Assembly (NCBI GenBank): GCA_034508935.3
Contig: CM067444.1
Span: 883,348-947,347, forward strand
DNA length: 64,000 nt
Origin: Berghia stephanieae
Lineage: Eukaryota; Mollusca; Gastropoda; Nudibranchia; Aeolidiidae
Direction of reading: 5' to 3'
The notes beneath the pieces were generated by a model, which searched no databases, had not been told where the DNA came from, and worked only from the letters and a program-made list of their open reading frames with translations. Position 1 is the stretch's first letter. The number at the start of each line of letters is the position of its first letter. The position numbers were made by a program, and so were the translations under genes. Below, piece by piece: positions 12,766-25,500 of this stretch.

Positions 12766-13282
12766 ACACAGTTCATCTCTTGGGCGGGGACCTTTGACCT
12801 TCCAAGATGGGCAGGAGGTCACGCTGTGTCTTCTATCCCCCTATATCTGTTTTCCGAGTTGCTTTCTGTCCTTGTCTTGGAATGGGATTACTTAGTTTTG
12901 TCCCAGCACTGGTTTGAGTCCTTGACTGGGAGGGAAACAGGCAAATGTATTTTTATAGATTTGGGAGATGGTATTTTTTCCCCTTGTAAATCATCTCTCC
13001 AGTGTGTATTTCTATTTATGCATTCTATAAACATTTATGTTTTCCTCTTTGTTGGGTGCTGGATATCTTGATGAGACTCAAAGTACTTTGATAGTGTGCT
13101 CTCGGAATCTACATCTGTTTCCTCTTTGAACCAATTCCCCTTTGTCTTACTTTTTCTATAGTGCTTTGATTGTAAATTTAGAATATTTTGACTACCCTAT
13201 TTTCTTCTTTTTACTCTCGATGACATGACCTAAATGTGTCGCAAGCGCCGTAAAACCCTCAAAAATAAACAAAACAAACTGT
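12766..13282 (+). mobile_element. SINE-like repeat, family C (longest copy)
   Basis: Runs from the 'ggcggggacctttgacc' block through 'ctatccccctatatctg' and 'gattacttagttttgtccc' to 'atgtgtcgcaagcgccgtaa' and an aaataaacaaaac tail. This is the best copy in the window from which to define the family. Confidence 0.6.
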
Positions 13283-14281
13283 TCATCTTATAGATGTAGA
13301 TTACACCCAAACACAGTCTTGGGGGCGCTTCCCTGGCGCTGTGCGCACATCCATTATGCGGCACATAGAGCATTGTTTTTTCTGCCGGGAAGATGATGAT
13401 GATGATAATAATAATATTAATACATCTTTCTTGTCCTCAAAATAGTGGCAATTTATCATTTGGTTACAGCTGTGCCATTACAATATTAGACTCGTTGCGG
13501 TGGACTACGATTAGAAGACGATAGTGGTTAGGATGACGATTGGGATTGTTTAGAAACTTTGACTCTTCCCGTTTGTCGTTATGACATCCAAAAATCTATC
13601 GTCATCTTCATCTACGCCAGAATAGAAAGAGAGGGTGGAGCCTACCATGATATAGAACCTTACAGAGACCTAATACCATCATAAAAGTTCTGTCCAATGA
13701 CCGGTGGGTGGATATCGCCTTTCCATTTCCAGAAATGATGTCCTTTTATGAGACCCTGAGATTCTTGGCCAGTCAACGATTGCTCTTTTGGCAGCTCGCT
13801 TGTTAACATGTATCAGTATCAGTTCAAACCTTGAAAGGCAAACCTATCACAAAGGAGGTTATTTTGTGTAACAAAAAACAATAAATAAAATACGATACGT
13901 ATTGTCAGCTTCTATTGGAAGACAGATACTGTGGACGTTTCGGGGTTTCCCATCCCTTCAATGGGTCCAGTCATCGAGGATTTCACGACATTATGGGTGA
14001 AAGTTCGCCGGCATATGCCGGAAATTCCGGTTTTTTTTAGTAATTATAATAATCGCCTGCCGGCATTTTGACTCTTTTGCCGGCTTTATCATTATTGCCC
14101 TACCGGAATGTTAACCTTTGATACCAGGAAATACTGGTGCACCAGTGACAATTTTACACATGTGTCACTTTTCTTTCATAAAATTTCATCTGTTTACATT
14201 GGACACATCAGCTGGGGCGTCACATTTTGTACTGTATTGGACACACCTTTAGAAAGAATGACTCCACTATAACAAAGAAAT

Positions 14282-14480
14282 TATGGAATTGAACTTTCAG
14301 GGCAGAAGATCAAGGGGAGGGCCACGGGGAACATGAAAAAGAATTAAAGAAGCTGATATACAGAGAAGTGATAAGACATGGAACGAGTTTAAAAAGTTAG
14401 CTCAGGATAGAGAAGGGTGAAAACTGTTTGTCTGTGGCCTATACCCTGACCCAGGGTGAAAAAAGCAATGATAATGATGA
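14282..14480 (+). mobile_element. LINE 3' coding fragment
   Basis: A decayed frame resembles the C-terminal tail of LINE reverse transcriptase ORFs (RSRGGPRGT, then an FKKLAQDREG block), the part after the RT domain. It is heavily 5'-truncated. Family level is uncertain (RTE or jockey-like). Confidence 0.5.
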
Positions 14481-14487
14481 CGTGCTT

Positions 14488-14740
14488 GTGTCTGGATGAG
14501 ACTTTTAGGTGATCTCAAACTAAGTACACAGATGGTCTGCTATTGGGATCTATATCTGTTCACTTTTTGAACCAATTCCCTTTGCCTCATTCTTTTTAAT
14601 TACCGTCTGCTAATATGATTTGTAATACTTTTTTTTTTTTTTACTGGTATCCCATTTTCTTCCTTTCTGTTCGTCGTAAAATGACCTCAATGTCTTATAA
14701 GCGCAATCAAACATTTAAAAACAATGAAGTCCTATTAAGG
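14488..14740 (+). mobile_element. SINE-like repeat, family C (diverged)
   Basis: Middle block 'gatgagacttttaggtgatc' and a degraded 3' end matching the family-C copies at 11745 and 12766. Confidence 0.45.
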
Positions 14741-14777
14741 AATACACAAGGCAATAAATCTTGGCTCAATAGCTTAC

Positions 14778-14971
14778 CTATAGATAGTTCGAAGATGACG
14801 TCACTCAGGCCTTTGTTATTGTTTTTGCCATCCGCGTTTGTGAGTTGTTCTCACTAAACTGTATTAACCAGACTGTAAAAGATCATGGTTACACAGAGTT
14901 TGTGTGTTGGTCCGTTATACTTCCGGATGGCAATGTTGTGAACTCCTTGGCCAAGCGCATTCTATCTATTG
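14778..14971 (+). mobile_element. Small MITE-like element with CTATAGATAG ends
   Basis: A 194-bp segment starting CTATAGATAG and ending CTATCTATTG, a near inverted copy. Its interior ('gaagatgacgtcact', 'ttgccatccgcgttt', 'gttggtccgttatacttccg') recurs on the opposite strand at 33917-34113. No target duplication is certain. Non-coding. Confidence 0.6.
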
Positions 14972-15901
14972 GATTAATTTCAATAACTATCATAACGAAG
15001 TACTAAAGTAATTAAATTGTGCAATTATTTTTTTAAAGTAAAGAATTATGTCAGATTGAATTTGGACAATTTCACCAAATGCATAGTCGTCATTGTCCCA
15101 ACAAACCTCGCATGAACCTGGCATTATAAGAGAAACACAAAATTCAACTTAAAATTCATTCCTATTTACCCTAGTTACAGGTGGACGAATTAAACTACAG
15201 GTTTTTTTTTTTCAGGAAAGAGTCTCTTATATCTTCATTATGTCCTAAATAGAAATAATAACTGTGAGTAAAAGTAAATAAACAAAAACATTTTTAAGTC
15301 GATCAAAATGCTCGAGTCTTGCGTCACCAGGAATGGTGTCAAATTTTTGAAGTTGAAAATGAAGAATTTTTGCCAAGGAAAGAAAATATGCATGGAAAGG
15401 AGCTCAAACCCCTAAACCCCACCCCGGTTACAGTTACACTGTGCTAAAACAGCCGGCCATCTCACATTCTCGCGCTCGGTCAAACAGTTTAGCCCTTATA
15501 ATCTCTTCCGTTGTTGGGAATACACATATGTGTATTCAGTATACTGATGTACGGAATACACATTTTCTTTCCCTGATTCGTCGTCAAAAACCATTGTAGT
15601 TTCAACAGTTTGAATTGTCACCTTTGTTTGGATATCTCGGAATCTCGAGTTTAATTTCTTCTCTTGGCTCATAGAGTTTCGAGAGAGCTGAAAGACAAGA
15701 CCGGTTTGGTTTTAAAATAGGTTAAAATCATTCCAAATTTCCTTTAAGCGTAGGTGTTTTTTACTCATGATATTCAGTTTAACATTTATTCACTTTCGAG
15801 AAGATTGCACTTAGACTTAGAAATAAGTAAAGATAACACTATCTAACTCTAACACAATTGACACAATGACTCAAATGACTGCTGTGGCTATTCGGACTCG
15901 A

Positions 15902-15928
15902 GCCCCCCCCCCCCCCCCCCCCCCCCCC
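15902..15928. repeat. Poly-C tract
   Basis: About 26 C in a row. A second C tract followed by poly-A lies at 16053-16082. Together they create spurious Gly and Phe-rich frames on the minus strand. Confidence 0.9.
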
Positions 15929-16597
15929 GAGCGAGAGATGATTTATTTCTTGGTAGAGGCTAGGAGACCAAAATCTTGAGGGAGGTGGTTGGTGGTGTAT
16001 GGCATGAGCTTTAAACAAACAAACAAGATTTGGCAAATAAAAAAAGCAACAACCCCCCCCCCCCCAAAAAAAAAAAAAAAAACAAACAAAAACATCAACA
16101 ACCAAGCAATATATAAATAGAAGAAAAAAAAAAACGCGCCTCTCAACTCTCAAACAGAAAGAAACAGTTTCAGAAACGAAAATACGGTTTTACGCTGGGA
16201 AGCCAAAATCTTGGTCTCCCTAGCCAAAACGGTCCAGAAGAAGTCACAGGCCAGGGGTCAGTGATGGTTGATGGTTGACATGATTTAACATTTCAAATTT
16301 AAAGTAGCAGAACGCCTCTTCATGTTTGTTTTAATGACTTATATGTAAAACAATTCATATAAAAAATGTACATTGGAATAGTCAAATAAGTATGGTTATT
16401 AATTTGAAAAAAGGTGTAACATTTGATAGCCCCCTCTCCCTCCCCTCCCTGTCTTACACTTTTCCTACAGCACAAGAGTGGAAGTGGAAGACTACCCATC
16501 CTAGGTGTAAATTCACATTTGAACAGCATCTATCCAGTTCTACGGAAGATCCTCTCACTTACTTTGTAAAAGTGAAAAGGCACTCCTTGTCAGTAAA

Positions 16598-19500
16598 ATG
16601 CCTCGAGTGTCGAAAGGAAAAGGTACTGGGGTAGACAGTGGGAAATCTGAAGTAAAAGTTGATAGCAGTGATACCAAGGCAGAGAAGGGAGATAAGTCTG
16701 AAGCAAGATCCAATGATGCCAAGACTGATAAAGGTGTGTTAAAATTAAATGTATTCATTTAATACTAATGAGTTAATTAAAAGATGAAATAATCCTTAAA
16801 AACTTAAAAATGAACCAGTAACTTTACAGTTTATCAATTTTAGCCGTTAGATAAATAAGAAAAGCTCGAGAAAGTTCAGAGTAGAAAGTAGTCAAGATCA
16901 TGTCATGTTATAAATATCTGTTGATTGCTGATTGTCTGTTTCCATTGTAAATAAATATCAACAATATCGTCATTCTTCATAACCTTCATATTAAATTCTA
17001 TTCAAAGGAACACCGAATGGCCAGTCATCAAGCTCCTCCTCATCACTCGAAGAATCAAAGAGTGGAGTGACATCAAAGGAAATGCTACAGTCTAGACTGG
17101 ACCAGCTTTTTCAGAATATGAAAGGCATTCAGGTAGGAAGGAAGGAAGCTCTTTGAGTTTGAAAATGTTGATCTGTTCTGATTATTAAAGAAACTTGGCG
17201 TGGACTGGATTGCTCGATTTGTAGCACTGTTAGGCAACTATCTATATAAATTTGTTGATTAGAATTGCAAGATTTCCAATTCTATTGCAAATATTGTCAG
17301 TGACCCAAATTTCTGATTCAGATGGTCTGTATTTTAAAAAAAATGATTAAAATTCTTATATTCAGTACACAGTTTTTAAAAAAGCAAGTTATTAGTTATT
17401 AGACGAAAAAACAGGATATTTTAATAAAAGTAATAATTTTTTCACACAGAAATAGCAATGCAGCAGGCCATTCCATGAGGAGGGTTATAACAAGGAGAAG
17501 GAAGTGGGGTTGTTAGGTGAGGGTACCCCACTGTATAACAAGGAGAAGGAAGTGGGGTTGTTAGGTGAGGGTACCCCACTGTATAACAAGGAGAAGGAAG
17601 TGGGGTTGTTAGGTGAGGGTACCCCACTGTATAACAAGGAGAAGGAAGTGGGGTTGTTAGGTGAGGGTACCCCACTGTATAACAAGGAGAAGGAAGTGGG
17701 GTTGTTAGGTGAGGGTACCCCACTGTATAACAAGGAGAAGGAAGTGGGGTTGTTAGGTGAGGGTACCCCACTGTATAACAAGGAGAAGGAAGTGGGGTTG
17801 TTAGGTGAGGGTACCCCACTGTATAACAAGGAGAAGGAAGTGGGGTTGTTAGGTGAGGGTACCCCACTGTATAACAAGGAGAAGGAAGTGGGGTTGTTAG
17901 GTGAGGGTACCCCACTGTATAACAAGGAAAGGAAGTGGGTTGTAGGTGAGGTACCCATGTTAACAAGGAGGAAGTGGGGTTGTTAGGTGAGGGTACCCCA
18001 CTGTATAACAAGGAGAAGGAAGTGGGGTTGTTAGGTGAGGGTACCCCACTGTATAACAAGGAGAAGGAAGTGGGGTTGTTAGGTGAGGATGGACCAATAT
18101 CAGTTTTTCACTTAATTTTCATTTTTGGTCTTGTTATCCTTTTTACTTTTGGGAGTAGAAAAAAAACAAATTGATTGAGAATGGAGAATCTTTCTTTCGT
18201 GATTAAGGTTAAGAGGTCTTTTGATTTTATTACCTTTGGAATGCTCAAGTAAATTATGTCTTACAAACTTTTTTTTCAGCTATAATAGATGGCTTTATGG
18301 TAAGTTATGAGGCCTTTGGTTCATATGACAAAGACTAATGAACTTTCTTTAATGAAATCCAGGTTGAGAGGGACAGAGCAGAACACAATTTGACAAATAT
18401 ACGCAAAACCCATGAGAAAATGATGGAAGAAGGCAAAGGTAAATATTGTTATTCCATCTGCGTTTTAAACTTTAAGAATAAGAGTAGATATTCAAGCTCA
18501 GTGAAATAAACAGGCAAAGAGAGAAGCAAAAAGCTGTAGCAAACGCAAAGTCTGAGGCATTCAAAGGATAAATGAGCAATTAGAAAGTAAAGAAGGACAG
18601 AAAAATATTTTCAGAATAGCGATACAGAGGGACAAGAATAGGTGAGATATTAAGATGATTAAAGATTAGAATGGAAGAGTGAGATGGTTGCTTGGCTGGA
18701 CAAGAATAGAGGAAGTGAGAAATGAACGGATTCTAAGGTTGAAGTGAAGAATGTATTGATAAAGATGAGAGAAGGTTGAAATGGTTTGGACAAGTTAAGA
18801 GACAAAAGAGGGAGTATGTAGGAAAGATAGTGTTAGATATACAATTAGCGGGAAAGAGTAAAAAATGATGTCCGAAGACTAGATGGATGGATAGGGTATA
18901 GGACAATATGAAAGAATTGGGCCTGGAGGAAGATGATGCAATGAAATGGGATGCGTGGAGATGTGGCATTCATTATGGCAATCCTGCAAAATGTGGGATA
19001 AGCTGAAAGAAGAAGAAAAGTTCAGGTAATTTGATATCGTCATCCATCATCAAAGTCAAAGTCTACAAAGAAATGGGGGTTTATTTCTTTTCCTTTTTAA
19101 GGTGTGTCCAATTCTTTTAGATTTTATGTTTTTTAAAAAGAATAAATTATGAATATTTTTGTGATATTTTTCGTTTCATCATAAAAAATATCCACATAAT
19201 TTTTTGAATTGATTTTTCTTTTCTGTAGTGACTCCATACTACAGACAAAAGCTGAAAACTCTCTACAGTGCAGCAACGACTGATGCAGAAACAGAAGCAG
19301 AGTAAGTTTGGACATGTCTACGTCACATTTAACATTTTGCATGTTCCTCTCTTTAAAAATCACAATTTATGATATCTGATTGCTGTTTTTGGTCCTTTTT
19401 TTCCTGATATTTTTCTTTATCCTTCATTTCTTATCATCTTTGAAATAAAATGATTTTATTCCATCTTTTCATTTCTAAAACCCAGGGTGATAAGAACGGC

Positions 19501-22500
19501 TTTGGAACTGATTAAAGACATCAAGAAGTTACAAGAAAAGTCTGCAAAACAAAATCATGGTTTGTTGTTGTTATTAGTATTATTATTATTAGTATTATTA
19601 TTATTAGTATTATTATTATTAATAATAATATATGGTTTTTATATAGCGCCTAACCCTGTCTATCAACAAGCTCAAAGCGCTTAACAGTAACGTGGCTACT
19701 TCCACTCAAACATGCAATATGAAACAAAGCAAAATAATTTTACAGTGTTACATATAAATAACAAGATATGAAGTGAATAGAAAAGTGCCAGAAGACAATA
19801 GAGAATAAAAATTTTTTGCGGCGGTGGTGGGGTTTGAACCTGCGACCTTATTGGTACGACAACTCCGCCTGGCAGGTGAGAGCGTGGCTCTACCGTGTGA
19901 GCTATCCACGAACACAAAAATATTCGTTTCAAACTCAAAGTCATTACTAGATCCCTCTCTCACCCACTTCTTGAGACCGCCGATTCGTTCGTACACCACC
20001 ATCGCGAATAATTTTGACCAGCAGTTAAGCTTAATAGCCAATATTCTCAACACAAACATATAACATAGAAACGATTGAGACATTGAGTATGCTCCGGTGT
20101 ATGGGGTGAATTTTTAATTCAGAAAAGTGAGTGGAGCAGGCACTTATGTTGGTAACAACAAGATATGAAGTGAATAGAAAAGTGCCAGAAGACAATAGAG
20201 AATAAAAATTTTTTTTGCGGCGGTGGTGGGGTTTGAACCTGCGACCTTATTGTACGACAACTCCGCCTGGCAGGTGAGAGCGTGGCTCTACCGTGTGAGC
20301 TATCCACGAACACAAAAATATTCGTTTCAAACTCAAAGTCATTACTAGATCCCTCTCTCACCCACTTCTTGAGACCGCCGATTCGTTCGTACACCACCAT
20401 CGCGAATAATTTTGACCAGCAGTTAAGCTTAATAGCCAATATTCTCAACACAAACATATAACATAGAAACGATTGAGACATTGAGTATGCTCCGGTGTAT
20501 GGGGTGAATTTTTAATTCAGAAAAGTGAGTGGAGCAGGCACTTATGTTGGTAACAACAAGATATGAAGTGAATAGAAAAGTGCCAGAAGACAATAGAGAA
20601 TAAAAATTTTTGCGGCGGTGGTGGGGTTTGAACCTGCGACCTTATTGGTACGACAACTCCGCCTGGCAGGTGAGAGCGTGGCTCTACCGTGTGAGCTATC
20701 CACGAACACAAAAATATTCGTTTCAAACTCAAAGTCATTACTGATGACCAGTACTACTACAACCACCACCACCACATTATCATCACTACCACGCGATGGT
20801 GGTGTACGAACGAATCGGCGGTCTCAAGAAGTGGGTGAGAGAGGGATCTAGTAATGACTTTGAGTTTGAAACGAATATTTTTGTGTTCGTGGATAGCTCA
20901 CACGGTAGAGCCACGCTCTCACCTGCCAGGCGGAGTTGTCGTACCAATAAGGTCGCAGGTTCAAACCCCACCACCGCCGCAAAAAATTTTTATTCTCTAT
21001 TGTCTTCTGGCACTTTTCTATTCACTTCATATCTTGTTGTTACCAACATAAGTGCCTGCTCCACTCACTTTTCTGAATTAAAAATTCACCCCATACACCG
21101 GAGCATACTCAATGTCTCAATCGTTTCTATGTTATATGTTTGTGTTGAGAATATTGGCTATTAAGCTTAACTGCTGGTCAAAATTATTCGCGATGGTGGT
21201 GTACGAACGAATCGGCAGTCTCAAGAAGTGGGTGAGAGAGGGATCTAGTAATGACTTTGAGTTTGAAACGAATATTTTTGTGTTCGTGGATAGCTCACAC
21301 GGTAGAGCCACGCTCTCACCTGCCAGGCGGAGTTGTCGTACCAATAAGGTCGCAGGTTCAAACCCCACCACCGCCGCAAAAAATTTTTATTCTCTATTGT
21401 CTTCTGGCACTTTTCTATTCACTTCATATCTTGTTGTTACCAACATAAGTGCCTGCTCCACTCACTTTTCTACATATAAATAAGAAACATTTAAAGATGT
21501 TTTTGTCAAAAAGAATTCTGCATCATTACTGTCTCTGATATTTCTTGGAAGGGAGTTCCAGATAAGGGGTGCCGAATATTCAAATGAATGCTTGCCAATT
21601 TTGCGAGTCATTTTTGGCTTCACAAGAATGTGATTATCAGACTTTGATCTCAGATATCTGGATGGGAAGTAGAATTTATGCATGTCATGAATGTACCCAG
21701 GAGTGCAGTGGGAATGTTCTCCTCCTTTCACATTCATTTAGTTAAATTTTTGTTTTGTTTTTTGTCCTAATAATTCTACAGATTCCAGCCGTCCAAAACA
21801 GATAATGCGTAGGGGAGTTCTCATGTCTCAACTACAACAGAACGCGACAACTTTGCCATTGTGGGTCAGCAAGCCTGGGGAAAAGTAAGTCTTTCTTTGC
21901 AATGATGTCATACATACATTGCTTTTTGACACATCAAAGAGACATAGTTTGCTTTTGGACACATTTGGAGAATGGCTTACTTCAATGAGACTTCAATTTA
22001 TTTTCTCATTTTAATTCAAAGTAAATGAGGAAATGGGATGATTTTTAAAAAAAATGATTCAATGATTGAAACTTTAAGGCTTGAATCCGTCTCATCCAAA
22101 GCAAGTAATTAAAAACAAAATCAAAAGTTTTCCAAAATGTTTTAAATGTTGCTTTTGCAGATATTAGCACGTTTCGGTCTCAAGCACACTAAATGACTCT
22201 TACCGGATTTTTGCAAAATAAACTATACGCCTTTAAGCAGGTAACTTCGGCTTCAGGCATGCTTCACAAACCTGCTGATCCTACAGATTTTTTTTACTGG
22301 CAAAAATTCTGATATACCGATATACTGATTTTACCACTTTCCATACCAATTTTAAAAGAGATATTTTTTTTTAAGTTAAAAAAAAATATAAGCAAACGAA
22401 GTCGACGAATGACCCGGATCACAAAGACCTTTGTGTTGAACCTGAACCTCGCTCTTGACCCAACCTTTGACCTATTGCTATGTAGTCTAGTGGGATGATA

Positions 22501-25500
22501 CTCGCATTCCAAATGCCACAATACAAATAGTATCATGTGAAGGAACAGCACAAACAGGTTTGCTTTTTAAACTGTTTTATAATCATAGTAATTGTGAACA
22601 TGGTGAATTTTTAAAGACATGCATAAACCTCGGCAGTCAGCAGCTTTGCAATTCTGAATACTTTGGCAGTCAGTGAGTTAATTTATCAAATATCTGTTTG
22701 AATATCATTTGTTTGTGGCAGTCAGTGAGTTAATTGATCAAATATCTGTTTGAATATCATTTGTTTGTGGCAGTCAGTGAGTTAATTGATCAAATATCTG
22801 TGTGAATATCATTTATTGTGGCAGTCAGTGAGTTAATTTATCAAATATTTGTGTGAATATCATTTGTTTGTGGCAGTCAGTGAGTTAATTTATCAAATAT
22901 CTGTGTGAATATCATTTGTTTGTGGCAGTCAGTGAGTTAATTTATCAAATATCTGTGTGAATATCATTTGTTTGTGGCAGTCAGTGAGTTAATTTATCAA
23001 ATATCTGTTTGAATATCATTTGTTTGTGGCAGTCAGTGAGTTAATTGATCAAATATTGTGTGAATATCATTTGTTTGTGGCAGTCAGTGAGTTAATTTAT
23101 CAAATATCTGTGTGAATATCATTTGTTTGTGGCTGTCAGTGAGTTAATTTATCAAATATCTGTTTGAATATCATTTTTTTGTGGCAGTCAGTGAGTTAAT
23201 TGATCAAATATCTCAGTGATGCCAAAACTCCGGTTTCACCGAAAAAATTCCGGGCTCCGGGCAACTTCCGTCAAATTCCGGTGAGGTCAATTTGTTCCAA
23301 GGATACCCCCCCCCCCCCCTTCCAACCACCACATCTTCATCATTACCACTAGTATTACAACCATCATCACCACCACTACTACTGCAACCACCACCACATC
23401 ATCATCACTACCACTACTACTACAACCACCAGCTTCACATCATCACTACCACTACTACTACAACCACCACTACCACATCATCTTCACGACCTCTACTTCT
23501 ACAACCACCACCACATCATCACTACCACTACTACTACAACCACCACTACCACTACTACTACAACCACCACAACCACATCATCACTACCACTAATACTACT
23601 ACAACCACCACCACAACATCATCATCCCTACCACTAATACTACTACAACCACCACCACATCATCACTACCACTACTACTACAACCACCACAACCACATCA
23701 TCACTACCACTACTACTACAACCACCACCACCACCACATTATCATTACCACTACTACTACAACCACCACAACCACATCATCATTACCACTAATACTACAA
23801 CCACCACCACCACATCATCACTACCACTACTACTACAACCACCACAACCACATCATCATTACCGCTACTACTACAACCACCACCACCACCACATCATCAC
23901 TACCACTACTACTACAACCACCACCACCACATCATCACTACCACTACTACAACCACCACCACCACAACCACATCATCATTACCACTACTACTACAACCAC
24001 CACCACCACATCATCACTACCACTAATACTACTACAACCACCACCACAACATCATCATCACTACCACTAATACTACTACAACCACCACCACATCATCATC
24101 ACTACCACCACTACTACAACCTCCACCACATCATCATCACTACCACCACTACTACAACCACCATCACCACCACATCATCATCACTATCAATACTACTACA
24201 ACTACCACCATCACCTCATCTTCATCACTACCACCACTACTACTACTACAACCACCACCACCACATCATCATCATCATCACCACCACTACTACTATAACC
24301 ACCACATCGTCATCATCATCACTACTACTACTACTACTGCTAATGCTACTACTATACTACAACAACAACCACTACAATATCATCATCACTACCACTACTA
24401 CTACAACCACCAGCACCACATCATCATCACGACCAGTACTACTACAACCACCACCACCACATTATCATCACTACCACGACTACTACTACAACCACCACCA
24501 CATCATCATTACCATTACTACTACAACCACCACTACCACATCATCATCACTACCATTTGTACTACAACCACCACCACCACTACCGCCACCACCACCACAT
24601 CAACATCACTACCACCACTACTACAACCACCACCACATCATTATCATCACGACCACAACTACTACAACCACTATACCACCACCATATCATCACTACAACT
24701 ACTACTTCAACCAGCACCACCACCATATCATCATCACTACCACTACTACCTCAACCACCACCACCACCACCATATCATCATCACTACCACTACAACTACA
24801 ACATCAACCACTATCACATCTTCATCATCACTACCACTATTACTACAACCACGAACACCACATCATCCTCACTACCACCAGTACTCCAATCTCTACCATT
24901 AGGTTTTGGAGCTTTACTTCATTTGAAATAGGAAACTTTGGGATTGTAATTTGCAATGTGTTTATGTTCATAATATACACTGTAATTCTAATCAGTTATC
25001 TATTTAGAACTATACAATATGTAAGCACAATGCCAAATATCGTTCCAATTCCTTTTTTTTTTGTGCGCGGAAATTCCTCTTTCGGCATTGAAATTCCTAC
25101 GAGTGGTGGCTGAAACTCCTGTGAGCGAAATTCTAAGTTGGCATCTCTGAATATCTGTTTGAATATCATTTGTTTGTGGCAGTCAGTGAGTTAATTTATC
25201 AAATATCTGTTTGAATATCATTTGTTTGTGGCAGTCGTGAGTTAATTTTCAAATATCTGTGTGAATATCATTTGTTTGTGGCAGTCAGTGAGTTAATTGA
25301 TCAAATATCTGTGTGAATATCATTTGTTTGTGGCAGTCAGTGAGTTAATTTATCAAATATCTGTGTGAATATCATTTGTTTGTGGCAGTCAGTGAGTTAA
25401 TTTATCAAATATCTGTGTGAATATCATTTGTTTGTGGCAGTCACTGAGTTAATTTATCAAATACTGTGTGAATATCATTTGTTTGTGGCAGTCACTGAGT

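Larger units (their letters stand above)
10540..16590. other. Intergenic spacer before SGF29
   Basis: No gene recognised. It contains four family-C repeat copies, a LINE 3' fragment, a small MITE and poly-C tracts (all listed separately). Near 14000-14110 there is a cluster of short CCGG-centred palindromes, including 'ccggcatatgccgg'. The 5' exon and promoter of SGF29 probably lie at the right end, but no defined promoter motif stands out. Confidence 0.45.

Noticed and set aside
17442-18174. Open frames of 157-205 residues on both strands
   Set aside because: Product of a 48-bp intronic minisatellite whose length is a multiple of three.
20880-20990. Functional tRNA gene
   Set aside because: A- and B-box are present, but the fold is imperfect and the sequence is part of a 397-bp repeated unit, so it is a SINE head. 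The same applies to 34300-34370 and 35245-35315.
19748-21483. Ten small proteins on both strands of the SINE array (MVGFEPATLLVRQ type and others)
   Set aside because: Repeated non-coding SINE sequence gives the same short frames in each unit.
23292-25113. His/Thr/Ser-rich proteins of 124-256 residues
   Set aside because: Translation of ACC/ATC/ACT triplet arrays inside a mobile element.
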